From contig NZ_CP014671.1 of assembly GCF_001697225.1 (NCBI RefSeq), positions 2,604,001-2,668,000 of the forward strand: a DNA stretch of 64,000 bases, given 5' to 3'. The stretch comes from Immundisolibacter cernigliae (lineage in GTDB: Bacteria > Pseudomonadota > Gammaproteobacteria > Immundisolibacterales > Immundisolibacteraceae). The position numbers were made by a program, and so were the translations under genes. Below are positions 10,003 through 23,666 of this stretch, piece after piece (positions within the stretch are counted from its first letter, which is position 1; every line of letters begins with the position of its first letter). Under the pieces are notes generated by a model. The model was not told where the DNA came from and ran no database searches. It saw only the letters and a program-made list of their open reading frames with translations.

Positions 10003-10032
10003 TTCAGATACCGTGCCCGCTGGCCGTAAAAT
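10003..10032 (+). promoter_or_regulatory. Possible sigma-70 promoter for the suc operon
   Basis: TTCAGA (10003-10008) and TAAAAT (10027-10032) are 18 bp apart, 20 nt upstream of the sucA start and inside the 86-nt gap after algR. The -10 match is good and the -35 match is weak. Confidence 0.35.
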
Positions 10033-10052
10033 CAGGCACAAATCAACCCGGT

Positions 10053-12896
10053 ATGGGATCTGCGATGGACGCCAGCTCCAGTCTTGGTTTCGGCAGTGTC
10101 GGTTTCATCGAGGCGCTGTACGAGGAATTTCTGGCCGATCCGGCCAGCGTCCCCACGCCATGGCGGCGCGAGTTCGAGTCCTGGGGCAAGGCCCCGGTCG
10201 GCGCAAGCCATGGGGCTGTGCAGGCACGGTTTCGCGAGCGGGCGCGCCATCCGGCGATCGTGCAGCTTGCCGCCTCGGCAGGTGATCTGCAGCGCCTGCA
10301 AAAGCAGAACGCGGTGCAGCAGCTGATCAACGAGTATCGCCAGCGCGGCCATCTGCGGGCGCGCACCGATCCGCTGCAGTTGCTGGAGCCCATGGAGGTG
10401 CCGAGCCTGGGCCTGGATTACCACGGCCTGCAGCAGGCCGACCTCGACCTTGAATTCGCTGCCGGCAATTTCCCGCTGCCGACTGGTGCACCGCTGCGCG
10501 AGCTGGTATCGGCGCTGGAGGCCACCTACTGTGGCGCCATCGGCTTCGAGTACGCCTACATTTCCGACTCGGCGCAGGTCGAGTGGCTGCGTCAGCGCAT
10601 CGAGGCCGGTCGCGGCCGCGCAATCCTGAACGAGGCCGAGCAGCGGCAGATTCTGCAGGCGCTGACCGCCGCCGAAGGGCTGGAGCGGTACCTGCATCGT
10701 CGCTACGTTGGCCAGAAGCGTTTCTCGCTGGAAGGCGGTGATGGCCTGATTCCGGTGCTGGATGAAATCGTGCGCCGGGCCGGCGCGGCCGACGTCAAGG
10801 AACTGGTCATCGGCATGGCCCACCGCGGCCGCCTGAATGTGCTGGTCAACATCCTTGGCAAGCAGCCGCGTGAGCTGTTCGCCGAGTTCGAGGGCAAGGC
10901 CGAGTTCATCGGTTCCGGCGACGTCAAGTATCACCAGGGCTTTTCGGCCGATCCGATCACGCCGGGCGGACCGATTCACCTGACGCTGTCCTTCAACCCC
11001 TCGCATCTTGAAATCATCAACCCGGTGGTCGAGGGTTCGGTGCGGGCACGCCAGGAGCGCCGCGGCGATTGGGCCCGCCAGCAGGTGATTCCGCTGCTGA
11101 TCCACGGCGATGCCGCGTTTGCCGGGCAGGGCGTGGTGATGGAGACCCTGAACCTGGCCAAGACGCGCGGCTACGCCACCGGCGGCACGCTGCACATCGT
11201 CATCAACAACCAGATCGGCTTCACTACCAGCAACCCGGCCGATGCCCGCTCGACCTACTACTGCACCGAGATCGCCCGGCTGACGCAGGCGCCGGTGTTC
11301 CACGTCAACGGCGACGATCCGGAGGCGCTGCTGTTCGTGACGCGGCTGGCGCTCGATTTTCGGCTCGCCTTCGGCAGCGACGTGGTCATCGATCTGGTCT
11401 GCTACCGCCGGCAGGGTCACAACGAGGCCGACGAGCCGGCCATCACCCAGCCGCGCATGTACGCGAAGATTGCCGGCCACCCGAGCGTGCGCGAGCTGTA
11501 CGCGCGGCGCCTGGAAAGTGCCGGCGTGCTTGCCGGCGGCCAGGCGCAGGCCCTGGCCGAGGCCTACCAGCAGGCGCTCGATCGCGGCGAGTGCGTGGCG
11601 CCGCTGCCGATGAGCGATCAGCGCCCGCTGCTGGCCATCGACTGGGCGCCGTACATGGACACCCTGTGGACCGAACCGGCGCCAACGGCGGTGCCACTGG
11701 ATACCCTGCGCGGGCTGGGCGAGAAGCTGACAACGGTGCCGGCCGGCTTCAAGGTGCACCCGCGGGTGGCCAAGATGCTGGACGATCGGCGGCAGATGAC
11801 CACCGGCGCACAACCGCTGGACTGGGGCTGCGCCGAGACGCTGGCCTACGCCACGCTGCTGACGGAAGGCTACCGGGTGCGCCTGTCCGGCCAGGACAGC
11901 GGTCGCGGCACCTTCTCGCACCGCCATGCCGTCCTGCACAACCAGGACCTGGACGCGCCGGAGCAGGCGCAGCGCCATGTGCCGCTGCAGCACCTGCAGC
12001 CCGGCCAGCCCAGTTTCCTGGTCATCGACTCGCTGCTGTCGGAGGAGGCCGTGCTCGGTTTCGAGTACGGCTACGCCAGTGCCGACCCGCAGACGATGGT
12101 GATCTGGGAGGCGCAGTTCGGCGATTTCGTCAACGGCGCGCAGGTGGTGATCGACCAGTTCATCAGCTCGTCGGAGGCCAAATGGCAGCGCCTGTGCGGC
12201 ATGGTGCTGCTGCTGCCGCACGGCTACGAGGGCCAGGGGCCGGAGCATTCCTCGGCGCGCCTGGAGCGCTTCATGCAGCTGTGCGCCGAGCAGAACATGC
12301 AGGTATGCGTGCCGTCCACGCCGGCCCAGATGTTTCACATGCTGCGCCGGCAGATGCTGCGCCGCTTCCGCCGCCCGCTGGTGGTGATGACGCCCAAGAG
12401 CCTGCTGCGGCACCGGCTGTCGGTGTCGACGCTGGACGAGCTTGCAGGTGGGGAGTTCCAGCTGGTGATCGGCGACCCGCAGCGGCCCGACCCGGCGCAG
12501 GTGCGGCGCGTGCTGCTGTGCAGCGGCAAGGTGTATTTCGATCTTTACGCGGCCCGCCAGGAGCGCGGAATCGAGGACATCGCCATCGTGCGCGTGGAGC
12601 AGCTGTATCCGTTCCCGATGGCCCGCCTGACGGCCGAGCTGGCAAATTACGGTACCGCCGCCGAGGTGCTGTGGGTGCAGGAAGAGCCGCTCAACCAGGG
12701 CGCCTGGTACCAGATTCGCCACAAGCTGACCGACGCGCTGGCCGCCGGCCAGCGCCTGCGCTACGTCGGCCGACCGCGTTCGGCAGCGCCGGCGGTCGGC
12801 AGCTACGCCCTGCATCAGGCGCAGCAACAGGCACTGGTGGACGACGCCCTGGCGCCGGCACAAGCCTCTGCCGCCCGCAAACAAAAATCCGCCTGA
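10053..12896 (+). CDS. sucA: 2-oxoglutarate dehydrogenase E1 component
   Basis: SucA is the thiamine-diphosphate-dependent decarboxylase of the 2-oxoglutarate dehydrogenase complex. It transfers the succinyl group to the lipoyl arm of SucB. At 947 residues it is of normal size (933 in E. coli). Visible are the N-terminal E2-binding segment (GFGSVGFIEALYEEFLADP), the motif MAHRGRLNVLVNILGK, the ThDP/Mg region HGDAAFAGQG near residue 350 continuing to INNQIGFTTS, and C-terminal QEEPLNQGAWYQI. A second in-frame ATG at residue 5 (10065) could be the true start; neither has a convincing ribosome-binding site. First gene of sucA-sucB-lpd. Confidence 0.96.
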   Translation: MGSAMDASSSLGFGSVGFIEALYEEFLADPASVPTPWRREFESWGKAPVGASHGAVQARFRERARHPAIVQLAASAGDLQRLQKQNAVQQLINEYRQRGHLRARTDPLQLLEPMEVPSLGLDYHGLQQADLDLEFAAGNFPLPTGAPLRELVSALEATYCGAIGFEYAYISDSAQVEWLRQRIEAGRGRAILNEAEQRQILQALTAAEGLERYLHRRYVGQKRFSLEGGDGLIPVLDEIVRRAGAADVKELVIGMAHRGRLNVLVNILGKQPRELFAEFEGKAEFIGSGDVKYHQGFSADPITPGGPIHLTLSFNPSHLEIINPVVEGSVRARQERRGDWARQQVIPLLIHGDAAFAGQGVVMETLNLAKTRGYATGGTLHIVINNQIGFTTSNPADARSTYYCTEIARLTQAPVFHVNGDDPEALLFVTRLALDFRLAFGSDVVIDLVCYRRQGHNEADEPAITQPRMYAKIAGHPSVRELYARRLESAGVLAGGQAQALAEAYQQALDRGECVAPLPMSDQRPLLAIDWAPYMDTLWTEPAPTAVPLDTLRGLGEKLTTVPAGFKVHPRVAKMLDDRRQMTTGAQPLDWGCAETLAYATLLTEGYRVRLSGQDSGRGTFSHRHAVLHNQDLDAPEQAQRHVPLQHLQPGQPSFLVIDSLLSEEAVLGFEYGYASADPQTMVIWEAQFGDFVNGAQVVIDQFISSSEAKWQRLCGMVLLLPHGYEGQGPEHSSARLERFMQLCAEQNMQVCVPSTPAQMFHMLRRQMLRRFRRPLVVMTPKSLLRHRLSVSTLDELAGGEFQLVIGDPQRPDPAQVRRVLLCSGKVYFDLYAARQERGIEDIAIVRVEQLYPFPMARLTAELANYGTAAEVLWVQEEPLNQGAWYQIRHKLTDALAAGQRLRYVGRPRSAAPAVGSYALHQAQQQALVDDALAPAQASAARKQKSA

Positions 12897-12923
12897 AGGT
12901 GGTTCATTCAACCCGGGACTGAC

Positions 12924-15541
<2,618 letters not shown>

Positions 15542-15664
15542 GACGGCGCAGGCAGTGGGGCCTGCATCCGGGTCTTCAGGTCGATGACATACCTGCAACG
15601 TGGAGCGGGCAGGCCGACTCGCGGCCGGGCGCCGTCCCTTCAGTCATAGGGAAAGATCACATCC

Positions 15665-16834
15665 ATGAATCTGCACGAATACCAGGCAAAACAACTGTTT
15701 GCCGATTACGGCATCGCTGCTCCGCGTGGTGAAGTCGCCGACAGCCCCAAGGCTGCCAAGGCCGCCGCCGGGCGCGTGCCCGGCAGTCGCTGGGTGGTCA
15801 AGGCCCAAGTCCACGCCGGTGGCCGTGGCAAGGCCGGCGGCGTCAAACTGGTGGACAGCCCGGACGCGGTGGCGGAGGCTGCCGAGGCCATGCTCGGCAC
15901 GCGCCTGGTGACCTACCAGACCGCGGCCGATGGCCAGCCTGTAAACAGCGTGCTGGTCGAAGAAGTCAGCCACATTGCACGCGAGCTGTACCTGGGCGCC
16001 GTGGTCGACCGGGCCAGCCAGCGGGTGGTGTTCATGGCATCCACCGAGGGCGGGGTCGAGATCGAAAAGGTTGCCGCCGAGACGCCGGAGAAGATTCTGA
16101 CCACCGCCGTCGACCCCATCGTTGGCCTGCAGCCGTACCAGTGTCGGCAGGTCGCGTTCGGTCTGGGCCTGAGCGGCGACCAGATCAAGCAGTTCACCAC
16201 GCTCATGACGGGCCTCTCGCGGATGTTCGTGGAATGCGACCTGTCGCTGCTGGAGGTCAACCCGCTGGTGGTGACCGGTGACGGCCGCCTGGTGTGCCTG
16301 GACGGCAAGATCAACATCGACGACAACGCCCTGTACCGCCTGCCGCGCCTGTCCGCCATGCGCGACGCCTCGCAGGAGGACGAGAAGGAAAACCGCGCCC
16401 GCGAGCACGACATCAGCTACGTGGCGCTGGACGGCAACATCGGCTGCATGGTCAACGGTGCCGGGCTGGCCATGGCGACCATGGACATCATCAAGCTGCA
16501 CGGCGGCAACCCGGCCAACTTCCTGGACGTCGGCGGCACCGCCACGGCGGCGCGCGTGACCGAGGCGTTCAAGATCATCCTGGCCGACCAGAGCGTCAAG
16601 GCGGTGCTGGTCAACATCTTTGGCGGCATCGTGCGCTGCGACCTGATCGCCGACGGCATCATCGCCGCGGTCAAGGACGTCGGCGTCAAGGTGCCGGTGG
16701 TGGTGCGCCTGGCCGGCAACAACGCCGATCTGGGCAGTCGCAAGCTGACCGACAGCGGTCTTAACATCATTCCGGCAGACGGTCTGACCGATGCCGCACA
16801 GAAAGTCGTCAAGGCAGCTGGGAGCGTGGCATGA
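15665..16834 (+). CDS. sucC: Succinyl-CoA synthetase beta subunit (ADP/GDP-forming)
   Basis: SucC is the nucleotide-binding ATP-grasp subunit of the TCA-cycle enzyme that makes ATP or GTP from succinyl-CoA. The 389 residues begin with the canonical [17 protein letters not shown]. They continue with [20 protein letters not shown] and the ligase domain containing [17 protein letters not shown]. An ATG at 15665 with AGGGAAAG upstream gives the E. coli-like N-terminus. The gene is separated from lpd by 123 nt and overlaps sucD by 4 nt (ATGA), as is usual for the pair. Confidence 0.97.
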   Translation: MNLHEYQAKQLFADYGIAAPRGEVADSPKAAKAAAGRVPGSRWVVKAQVHAGGRGKAGGVKLVDSPDAVAEAAEAMLGTRLVTYQTAADGQPVNSVLVEEVSHIARELYLGAVVDRASQRVVFMASTEGGVEIEKVAAETPEKILTTAVDPIVGLQPYQCRQVAFGLGLSGDQIKQFTTLMTGLSRMFVECDLSLLEVNPLVVTGDGRLVCLDGKINIDDNALYRLPRLSAMRDASQEDEKENRAREHDISYVALDGNIGCMVNGAGLAMATMDIIKLHGGNPANFLDVGGTATAARVTEAFKIILADQSVKAVLVNIFGGIVRCDLIADGIIAAVKDVGVKVPVVVRLAGNNADLGSRKLTDSGLNIIPADGLTDAAQKVVKAAGSVA

Positions 16835-17703
16835 GCGTGCTGGTCAACAAGGACACCAAGGTCATCTGCCAGGGTTTCACCGGCAAACAGGGCACGTTTC
16901 ATTCAGAGCAGGCCATCGCCTACGGCACGCGCATGGTCGGCGGTGTGACACCCGGCAAGGGCGGCACGCAGCACCTGGGTCTGCCGGTGTTCGACACGGT
17001 GCGCGACGCGGTGCGTGAGACTCACGCCGACGCCAGCGTCATCTACGTGCCGGCGGCCTTCTGCAAGGACTCCATCCTGGAGGCCGTCGACGCCGGCGTG
17101 CCGCTGATCGTGTGCATCACCGAGGGCGTGCCGACGCTGGACATGCTGCAGGTGAAGATGGTGGTCGATCGTTCCGGCTCACGCCTGATCGGCCCCAACT
17201 GCCCGGGCATCATCACGCCGGGCGCGTGCAAGATCGGCATCATGCCCGGCGACATCCATCTGCCGGGCAAGGTCGGCATCGTGTCGCGTTCCGGCACGCT
17301 GACCTACGAGGCGGTGGCCCAGACCACGGCCATCGGCGCCGGTCAGTCCACCTGCATCGGCATCGGCGGCGATCCGATTCCGGGCACCAGCTTCATCGAT
17401 GCGCTGCGCCTGTTCAAGGACGATCCGCAGACCGAGTGCATCGTGATGGTCGGCGAGATCGGCGGCAGCGCCGAGGAAGAAGCGGCCGAGTACATCGCCT
17501 CCGAGGTCAAAAAGCCGGTGGTCGGCTTCATCGCCGGTGCCACCGCGCCGGCCGGCAAGCGCATGGGCCATGCCGGCGCCATCATTGCCGGCGGCAAGGG
17601 CACGGCCGAGGACAAGTTCCGCGCCATGGAGAAGGCCGGCGTGCATATCGCCCGCTCGCCGGCGGATCTGGGCGTCATGGTCAAGAAGGCATTGGGAATG
17701 TGA
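16831..17703 (+). CDS. sucD: Succinyl-CoA synthetase alpha subunit
   Basis: SucD binds CoA and carries the phosphohistidine intermediate. The 290 residues start [20 protein letters not shown], a CoA-binding Rossmann fold. They contain [11 protein letters not shown], the stretch [14 protein letters not shown] and [10 protein letters not shown], whose His (about residue 247) is phosphorylated in the family. The ATGA overlap with sucC implies translational coupling. A strong terminator starts 40 nt after the stop, ending the suc operon. Confidence 0.97.
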   Translation: MSVLVNKDTKVICQGFTGKQGTFHSEQAIAYGTRMVGGVTPGKGGTQHLGLPVFDTVRDAVRETHADASVIYVPAAFCKDSILEAVDAGVPLIVCITEGVPTLDMLQVKMVVDRSGSRLIGPNCPGIITPGACKIGIMPGDIHLPGKVGIVSRSGTLTYEAVAQTTAIGAGQSTCIGIGGDPIPGTSFIDALRLFKDDPQTECIVMVGEIGGSAEEEAAEYIASEVKKPVVGFIAGATAPAGKRMGHAGAIIAGGKGTAEDKFRAMEKAGVHIARSPADLGVMVKKALGM

Positions 17704-17743
17704 GCGTCGGCCGGGTCACCGGCCCGGCCGAACCCCGCATCAG

Positions 17744-17771
17744 AACGCCGCGCTTGTCGCGGCGTTTTTTT
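17744..17771 (+). terminator. Rho-independent terminator after sucD
   Basis: A 9-bp perfect stem (AACGCCGCG at 17744-17752 with CGCGGCGTT at 17758-17766) has a 5-nt loop and is followed by a T-run to 17771. It ends the suc operon and faces the convergent RND gene. Confidence 0.9.
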
Positions 17772-17783
17772 GGTGCGCCGGGC

Positions 17784-17830
17784 CGATGGCGGGCGCTGAG
17801 AAATCCAGGATGGATTTGTTCAGCGCCTTC
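17784..17830. repeat. Partial second copy of the 4742-4901 palindromic element
   Basis: These 47 bp match 4851-4896 except for one substitution and one inserted base. They form the same imperfect hairpin, with GCGCTGA at the left and TCAGCGC at the right. The left two thirds of the element, including the left TTAA end, are absent here. The copy sits between convergent genes directly after a terminator, just like the first. Confidence 0.7.
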
Positions 17831-17843
17831 CCGGGTGTTTCGC

Positions 17844-20800
17844 TCACACTCCTGTGTGCGGCGTCGGCAGCCGGCGTGGCCGGCTGCGGCCAAACAGCCT
17901 GCGCACCGCCACGTAGAACAGCGGGATGAAGAAGGTGGCCAGGAACAGCGCCGTGGCCATGCCGCCGAGCACGCCGGTGCCGATGGCGATGCGCGCGGCG
18001 GCGCCCGCGCCCGTGGCGACGGCCAGCGGCGCCACACCCAGCATGAAGGCCATCGACGTCATCAGGATCGGGCGCAGGCGGATGCGTGCGGCTTCGAGCA
18101 CCGCATCGACCAGGGACTTGCCCTGGTGGGTATGCAGGTCGTGCGCGAACTCCACGATCAGGATGGCGTTTTTCGCCGTCAGCCCCATGGTGGTCAGCAG
18201 GCCGACCTGAAAGAACACGTCGTTGTTGAGGCCGCGAGCGAGCGCCGCAAGCACCGCCCCCAGCAGGCCGAGCGGCACCACGAGCATCACCGCAAACGGC
18301 ACTGACCAGCTCTCGTACAACGCCGCCAGCGACAGGAACACCACGATCGCCGATATGGCATACAGAGCCGGCGCCTGCGAGCCGGCGCGCTTTTGCTGGT
18401 AGGACAGGCCGGACCATTCGTAGCCGATACCGGGCGGCAGTTGCGCGGCCATGCGCTCCATTTCTGCCATGGCTTCGCCGGAGCTGCGGCCGGGTGCCGC
18501 CTGGCCCAGGATGTTGGCCGCCGGCACGCCGTTGAAGCGCTCCAGGCGCGGCGAGCCGCGCGTCCACTGCGCGCTGGAGAAGGCGCTGAACGGCACCATG
18601 TCGCCGCCGGCATTGCGCACGTACCAGCGGTCCAGATCCTGCGGCAGCATCCGGAACGGCGCATCGCCCTGCACGAATACCTTCTTGGTACGGCCGTTTT
18701 CGATGAAGTCGTTGACGTAGGACGAGCCCCACGCGGTGCCGAGTGTCTGGTTGATGTCGGCCAGCGAAAGTCCCAGCGCGCGGGCTTTTTCCCGGTCCAC
18801 GTTCAGGCGGTACTGGGGCGCGTCCTCCAGGCCGTTGGGACGCACGTTGGCCAGCACCGGGCTTTGCGCAGCCATGCCCAGCATCTGGTTGCGGGCTGCA
18901 ATCAGCGCTTCATGGCCCAGGCCGGCCCGGTCCTGCAACTGCAGGTCAAAGCCGGTCGAGCGTCCCAGTGCCCGCACCGACGGCGGCGCAAAAGCGAACG
19001 CCATGCCGTCCTTGACCGTACGGGCGAAGGCCATGCTGGCGCGGGCGGCCAGGGCCTGCGTGCTGTCGTTGGGCGACGGCCGCTGATCCCAGTCCTTCAT
19101 GTTGATGAACACCAGCCCGACGTTCTGGCCGCGGCCGCCGAAGCTGAAGCCGAACACGTTCATGGCGCCGAACACGATGTCCTTTTCGGTCTCGTAGAAA
19201 TAGCGCCCGACCTGGTCCATGACCACCGCTGCGCGCTCGGTGGTGGCGCCCGGTGGCAGCAGCACATTGGCGTACAGCGTGCCCTGGTCCTCGTCCGGCA
19301 GGAAGCCGCCCGGCAGACGTACGAACAGCAGCCCCAGCGCGCCCACGATCACCCCATAGACCAGCAAGAAACGCGGGATGCGCCGGGCCATGTAGCCGAC
19401 CGCGCCGACGTAGCCCTTGGTGGTCTTCCCAAGGCCGCGCTGGAACGCGCCCAGCGGCCCGCGCCGCGGCGGGCCGTGCGGCTTGGGCTTGAGCAGCGTG
19501 GCGCACAGCGACGGCGTGAACACCAGCGCCACCAGCACCGACAGCGACATGGCCGACACGATGGTCAGCGAGAACTGGCGGTAGATGGCGCCGGTGGTAC
19601 CGGGGAAGAACGCCATCGGCACGAACACCGCCGACAGCACCAGGGCAATGCCGACCAGCGCGCCGGTGATCTGGCGCATGGACTTGCGCGTGGCCGAACG
19701 GGCGTCGAGGTTTTCCTCGTGCATCACCCGCTCGACGTTCTCCACCACCACGATGGCATCATCCACCAGCATGCCGATCGCCAGCACCAGGCTGAACATG
19801 GTCAGCATGTTGATGGAGAAGCCGGCCAGCGCAATGATGCCGAAGGTGCCCAGCAGCACCACCGGCACGGCCAGGGTCGGGATCAGCGTGGCGCGCAGGT
19901 TCTGCAGGAACACCAGCATCACCAGGAACACCAGCCCGACGGCCATCAGCAGGGTCAGGGCGACTTCCCTGATGGCCGTGCTCACGAACGGCGTGCTGTC
20001 CTCGGCATAGCGCACCACCACGCCGGGCGGGAAGGTGGGCTCCAGTTCCTTAAGACGCGCCCGCAGGCGTTTGGCGGTTTCGAGCGCGTTCGCGCCGGGC
20101 GCCGGCACGATGCCGATGCCGGATGCCGACTTGCCACTGTAGACGTTCTGAAAGCCGTAGTTCTCGCTGCCTATGCCGATGCGTGCCACGTCGCGCAAAC
20201 GTACCTGGGCGCCGTCCGGTTGCACCTTGAGCAGAATATTGCCGAACTGTTCCGGGGTTTCGAGTCGGCTTTGCGCCAGCAAGGTGGCGTTCAGCTGTTG
20301 GCCGGGCACTGCCGGCAGGCCGCCCAGCTGGCCACCGGCGACCTGCGCGTTCTGGACCCGGATGGCGGCGTTCACGTCCGTCACCGTGAGCCCGAACTGC
20401 GCCAGCCGGTCCGGGTGCAGCCACACCCGCATGGCGTGCTGGGCGCCGAACAGCAGCACATCGCCCACGCCATCGACGCGCCCAATCGGTTCCTGGACGT
20501 GGGCGGCAACGTAATCGGCGAGGTCCGCTATGCCCAGGCGCCCGTCCTCGGAGACGAAGGCCAGCACCATCAGGTAGGTCTGGCTGACCTTGTTGACCTG
20601 CACGCCCTGCTGGGTGACCTCTTCCGGCAGCAGCGCCTCGGCGGCCTTGAGCTTGTTTTGCACCTGCACCTGCGCGATGTCGGGGTCGGTGCCGGCCTCG
20701 AAGGTCAGCGTCAGCTGCGCGTCACCGGTGATGTTGCTCTCGGAGGCCATGTACAGCAGGCCGTCCAGACCCACCATCTTCTGTTCGATGACCTGCGTGA

Positions 20801-20981
20801 CCGTGCTGTCCAGGGTCTGCGCCGAGGCGCCGGGGTAGACGGCGCGGATCTGCACCGCCGGCGGAGCGACGTCCGGGTAGCTTTCGATCGGCAGGGTGGT
20901 GATGGCCAGCGCCCCGCCGAGCATGATCGAGATGGCGATTACCCACGCAAAGATGGGCCGGTCGATGAAGAAATTAACCAT
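17844..20981 (-). CDS. RND multidrug efflux permease (HAE1, AcrB/MexB type)
   Basis: This is an inner-membrane proton-driven trimeric pump that would extrude hydrophobic compounds through an adaptor and an outer-membrane channel. It has 1,045 residues, as MexB (1,046). The N-terminus [17 protein letters not shown] is canonical. The proton-relay pair in [15 protein letters not shown] falls at Asp407/Asp408, as in AcrB, and the partner Lys lies near 937 in [14 protein letters not shown]. The ATG at 20981 overlaps the stop of the adaptor gene by 8 nt; an upstream extension of the frame is Pro/Arg-rich and not family-like. No outer-membrane factor gene follows, so a TolC/OprM partner must come from elsewhere. 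Confidence 0.95.
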   Translation of the reverse strand: MVNFFIDRPIFAWVIAISIMLGGALAITTLPIESYPDVAPPAVQIRAVYPGASAQTLDSTVTQVIEQKMVGLDGLLYMASESNITGDAQLTLTFEAGTDPDIAQVQVQNKLKAAEALLPEEVTQQGVQVNKVSQTYLMVLAFVSEDGRLGIADLADYVAAHVQEPIGRVDGVGDVLLFGAQHAMRVWLHPDRLAQFGLTVTDVNAAIRVQNAQVAGGQLGGLPAVPGQQLNATLLAQSRLETPEQFGNILLKVQPDGAQVRLRDVARIGIGSENYGFQNVYSGKSASGIGIVPAPGANALETAKRLRARLKELEPTFPPGVVVRYAEDSTPFVSTAIREVALTLLMAVGLVFLVMLVFLQNLRATLIPTLAVPVVLLGTFGIIALAGFSINMLTMFSLVLAIGMLVDDAIVVVENVERVMHEENLDARSATRKSMRQITGALVGIALVLSAVFVPMAFFPGTTGAIYRQFSLTIVSAMSLSVLVALVFTPSLCATLLKPKPHGPPRRGPLGAFQRGLGKTTKGYVGAVGYMARRIPRFLLVYGVIVGALGLLFVRLPGGFLPDEDQGTLYANVLLPPGATTERAAVVMDQVGRYFYETEKDIVFGAMNVFGFSFGGRGQNVGLVFINMKDWDQRPSPNDSTQALAARASMAFARTVKDGMAFAFAPPSVRALGRSTGFDLQLQDRAGLGHEALIAARNQMLGMAAQSPVLANVRPNGLEDAPQYRLNVDREKARALGLSLADINQTLGTAWGSSYVNDFIENGRTKKVFVQGDAPFRMLPQDLDRWYVRNAGGDMVPFSAFSSAQWTRGSPRLERFNGVPAANILGQAAPGRSSGEAMAEMERMAAQLPPGIGYEWSGLSYQQKRAGSQAPALYAISAIVVFLSLAALYESWSVPFAVMLVVPLGLLGAVLAALARGLNNDVFFQVGLLTTMGLTAKNAILIVEFAHDLHTHQGKSLVDAVLEAARIRLRPILMTSMAFMLGVAPLAVATGAGAAARIAIGTGVLGGMATALFLATFFIPLFYVAVRRLFGRSRPRRLPTPHTGV

Positions 20982-22170
20982 GTCCGGCGGCCTTGGGGGC
21001 GGCGGGCGACGGCGCACCCGGGGCCGCGGGCTTGGCATCCGCCGGAACCGGATTGACCGGCATGCCCGGCATCAGGCTCAGCGGTCCGCGCACCACCACC
21101 CGGTCGCCCATGGCAAGACCCTTGCCGACCAGCCAGGCGTCGCCGGCCGCGCGGCGCGTCTCGATGATGCGCACTTCCAGCTTGTTGTCGGCGCCGACCA
21201 CCAGCACGCTGGCGCGGCCTTCCGCATCGCGCGTCACGGCGCGCTGCGGCACCAGCAGCGCGGCCGGTTCCACACCCTCGCGCAAACGGCCGCGCACGTA
21301 CATGCCCGGCAGCAGGTGATGGTCCGGATTCGGGTACACGGCGCGCAGGTTCACCGAGCCGGTGCCCGGATCCACAGTCACGCCCGAGAATTGGAGCTGG
21401 CCGGGCAGGGAATAGGCGCTGCCGTCTTCCAGCAGCAGCTCGATGCGGGCGCTGTCCGGACCGGCGCGTTCCAGGCGGCCGGCCTCGAATTCCCGCCGCA
21501 ACTGCAGCAACTCGGCGGTCGGACGCTGAATGTCGACATAGATCGGATCCAGCTGCGTTACCTGCGCCAGGCGCTGCGGCTGGCCGGCGGTGACCAGGGC
21601 GCCTTCGGTTATGTAGGACTCGCTGATCACGCCGGCGATGGGCGCCTGGATGCGCGTGTAGCCAAGGTCGATACGGGCCGTTTCGAGCGCGGCGCGGGCG
21701 GCGTCGACGTTGGCAAGCGCCTGCCGGTAGGTCGCCTGCACGTCGTCGTTGTCCTGCTTCGCCACGGCGCCGGAGCGGGCCAGCGGCGCAAAGCGCTCGG
21801 CCTTCAGGCGCGCCACCTCGGCGGTCGTCTGGGCACGTTTGAGTTCTGCCGCAGCGCGTTGCGTGGCGGCCTGATAGGGCGCCGGGTCGATCTGGTACAG
21901 CGCCTGGCCAGCCGTTACGGTGCTGCCTTCCTCGAACAGGCGCTTTTGCACGATGCCGCTCACCTGCGGCCGGACCTCGGCCACGCGGAAGGCAGCCGTG
22001 CGGCCTGGCAGCTGCGTGGACAGTTCGAACGCCTGCGGCTGCATTTCGAGCACGCCGACTTCCGGCGGCGGGCGCTGCGCCTGTGGCGGGGCCGCCGGTC
22101 CGCAGGCGGCGAGCATCGCCAGGCCAGCGGCCAGCAGGCTGGAGCGAAACCTGATCCGAACTTCGTGCAT
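20974..22170 (-). CDS. RND efflux periplasmic adaptor lipoprotein (MexA/AcrA type)
   Basis: This membrane-fusion protein links the RND pump to the outer-membrane channel. The signal sequence ends in the lipobox LAAC, with the lipidated Cys at residue 23. Then come the lipoyl half-motif region ([13 protein letters not shown]), a helical hairpin, and the second half [15 protein letters not shown] with the beta-barrel domain. The C-terminus is Ala/Pro/Lys-rich. The 398 residues suit the family. It is the first gene of a two-gene operon. A perfect palindrome of the TetR-operator kind lies 35-60 nt upstream, implying repression by a regulator not encoded nearby. Confidence 0.93.
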   Translation of the reverse strand: MHEVRIRFRSSLLAAGLAMLAACGPAAPPQAQRPPPEVGVLEMQPQAFELSTQLPGRTAAFRVAEVRPQVSGIVQKRLFEEGSTVTAGQALYQIDPAPYQAATQRAAAELKRAQTTAEVARLKAERFAPLARSGAVAKQDNDDVQATYRQALANVDAARAALETARIDLGYTRIQAPIAGVISESYITEGALVTAGQPQRLAQVTQLDPIYVDIQRPTAELLQLRREFEAGRLERAGPDSARIELLLEDGSAYSLPGQLQFSGVTVDPGTGSVNLRAVYPNPDHHLLPGMYVRGRLREGVEPAALLVPQRAVTRDAEGRASVLVVGADNKLEVRIIETRRAAGDAWLVGKGLAMGDRVVVRGPLSLMPGMPVNPVPADAKPAAPGAPSPAAPKAAGHG

Positions 22171-22472
22171 CGACTGTCTCCACGGTAAACCTGACCGGTC
22201 GCGCCTCCACTGACCGACCGGTCAGTGGAGTGGGCGCACACAACGCGCCCCGCGAATCGAGGGGCTGTCCTGGCAGGTGGAATGCCGCAAGTATAAGCGC
22301 AGATGCCCGTTCCAGGCACCGCCACGTGGGCAACTCTCGGCCAGCGCCCTGCCCGCTCCCACATGATTTCCGCGGCAAAGCTTGATGGGCGTCAGGTCTG
22401 CGGTCGGGGGCATGCCTACCATTTGCTGCCACCGTTACGGACGGAACTGCGCCCCCAGGAGGAGCCACACCG
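22171..22472. other. Intergenic region between divergent RND and Rieske oxygenase operons
   Basis: This 302-bp divergent gap contains the TetR-type palindrome near its left end. The rest (about 22235-22455) has no open frame with family similarity and no convincing -10/-35 pair that I can identify. It ends with an AGGAGG ribosome-binding site ahead of the ATG at 22473. It must hold promoters for both directions. Confidence 0.5.
22205..22230. promoter_or_regulatory. TetR-type operator palindrome upstream of the RND operon
   Basis: A perfect 11-bp inverted repeat, CTCCACTGACC (22205-22215) and GGTCAGTGGAG (22220-22230), is separated by GACC. The core ACTGACC-GACC-GGTCAGT resembles operators of TetR/AcrR-family pump repressors. 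A further CTGACCGGTC lies next to it at 22191-22200. The position is between the adaptor gene (minus strand) and the Rieske oxygenase gene (plus strand). Confidence 0.65.
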
Positions 22473-23666
22473 ATGACCGCCACCATCAGCCTGCCGGACA
22501 CCGCCATGGAGTGGCCGGCCAAGTACAACGAAATCCCCAAGGCCGTGTTCGAGGAGCCCGGCCTGTGGCGCCTGGAGCTGGAAAACATCTTCTATGGCGA
22601 GGAGTGGCATCCGATCGCACACCGCGCCGAGATCCCGAACCCCGGCGACTACAAGGCCGCCTTCATCGGCGAGATGCCGATCTTTGCCGTGCATGGCGAC
22701 GACGGCAAGATCCGCGTGTTCCACAACGCCTGTGCCCACCGTGGCTCCACGCTGGTCACCGACAGCGCCGGCAACAAGCCTGACTTCGAGTGCCCGTACC
22801 ACCGCTGGCTGTTCAACCGGCAGGGCGAACTGGCCGGCTGCCCCAACAGCCATGAGTTCTCGCCGAGCTTCAGCAAGGAGAAGTTCGGCCTCAAGGAGCT
22901 GCGCACCGAATCGTTCTCGGAGCTGTACTTCGTCACGATGAGTGACAAGACGCCGGACCTGCGCACGTACCTGACCGAGGCGGTGGCCGATCCGCTCGGC
23001 CGCGTGCTGGGCAACGGCCACGGCCTGAAGCTGCTCGGCTACCAGAAGGTCTATTACGACTGCAACTGGAAGGCCTATGTCGACAACGACGGCTACCACG
23101 CGCCGCTGCTGCACCTGGCGTTCAAGCTGCTGGGCTGGCAGGGCGGCCACGGCGAGCAGATCATCACCCAGAACGGCCATATCGCCTTCGATTCCGAGCT
23201 CAGCATCCCCAAGAAGATCGACGCGCTGCAGGACAGCTCCATCGTGCAGTTCCTGGGCGATCCCGACAGCAAGGGTTCGATCGTGGTCAGCACCTTCCCG
23301 ATCACGGTGTTCACCAAGCACATGGACATGCTGAATATCCGCTACGCCTTTCCGAAAGGGCCGCGCGGCGTGGAGGTTCACTACGCCTATTTCGCGCGCG
23401 ACGACGACAGCCCCGAGCTGCTGGCGCACCGCACGCGCCAGTGCTCCAACCTGCTCGGCCCCAGCGGCCTGATCAGCCTGGAGGACGCCGCCATCTTCAC
23501 CCGCATCGACTTGGGCAACCGCTCGCCGGGCAACGCCATCTTTCAGAAAGGTGTGGTCGACGAATACCGGCTGGATATGAAGGTCAAGCAGAACGACGAG
23601 TCCGGCAACCTGCCGCGCTGGGAGCATTACCGCAAACGCATGGGCTTTCGGAGGGCCGCCGCATGA
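22473..23666 (+). CDS. Rieske non-heme iron aromatic ring-hydroxylating oxygenase, alpha subunit
   Basis: Such enzymes insert O2 into aromatic rings, giving cis-dihydrodiols, or catalyse related oxygenations, using electrons from a ferredoxin and reductase. The [2Fe-2S] Rieske cluster ligands are CAHRG (Cys87, His89) and CPYHRW (Cys107, His110). The mononuclear iron ligands are His209 and His214 in DNDGYHAPLLH and probably Asp338 in SLEDAAIF. The 397 residues are somewhat short for the biphenyl/naphthalene dioxygenase class (~450). The beta-subunit gene overlaps its stop. No ferredoxin or reductase gene is in the window. The substrate cannot be predicted from sequence alone. Confidence 0.9.
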   Translation: MTATISLPDTAMEWPAKYNEIPKAVFEEPGLWRLELENIFYGEEWHPIAHRAEIPNPGDYKAAFIGEMPIFAVHGDDGKIRVFHNACAHRGSTLVTDSAGNKPDFECPYHRWLFNRQGELAGCPNSHEFSPSFSKEKFGLKELRTESFSELYFVTMSDKTPDLRTYLTEAVADPLGRVLGNGHGLKLLGYQKVYYDCNWKAYVDNDGYHAPLLHLAFKLLGWQGGHGEQIITQNGHIAFDSELSIPKKIDALQDSSIVQFLGDPDSKGSIVVSTFPITVFTKHMDMLNIRYAFPKGPRGVEVHYAYFARDDDSPELLAHRTRQCSNLLGPSGLISLEDAAIFTRIDLGNRSPGNAIFQKGVVDEYRLDMKVKQNDESGNLPRWEHYRKRMGFRRAAA

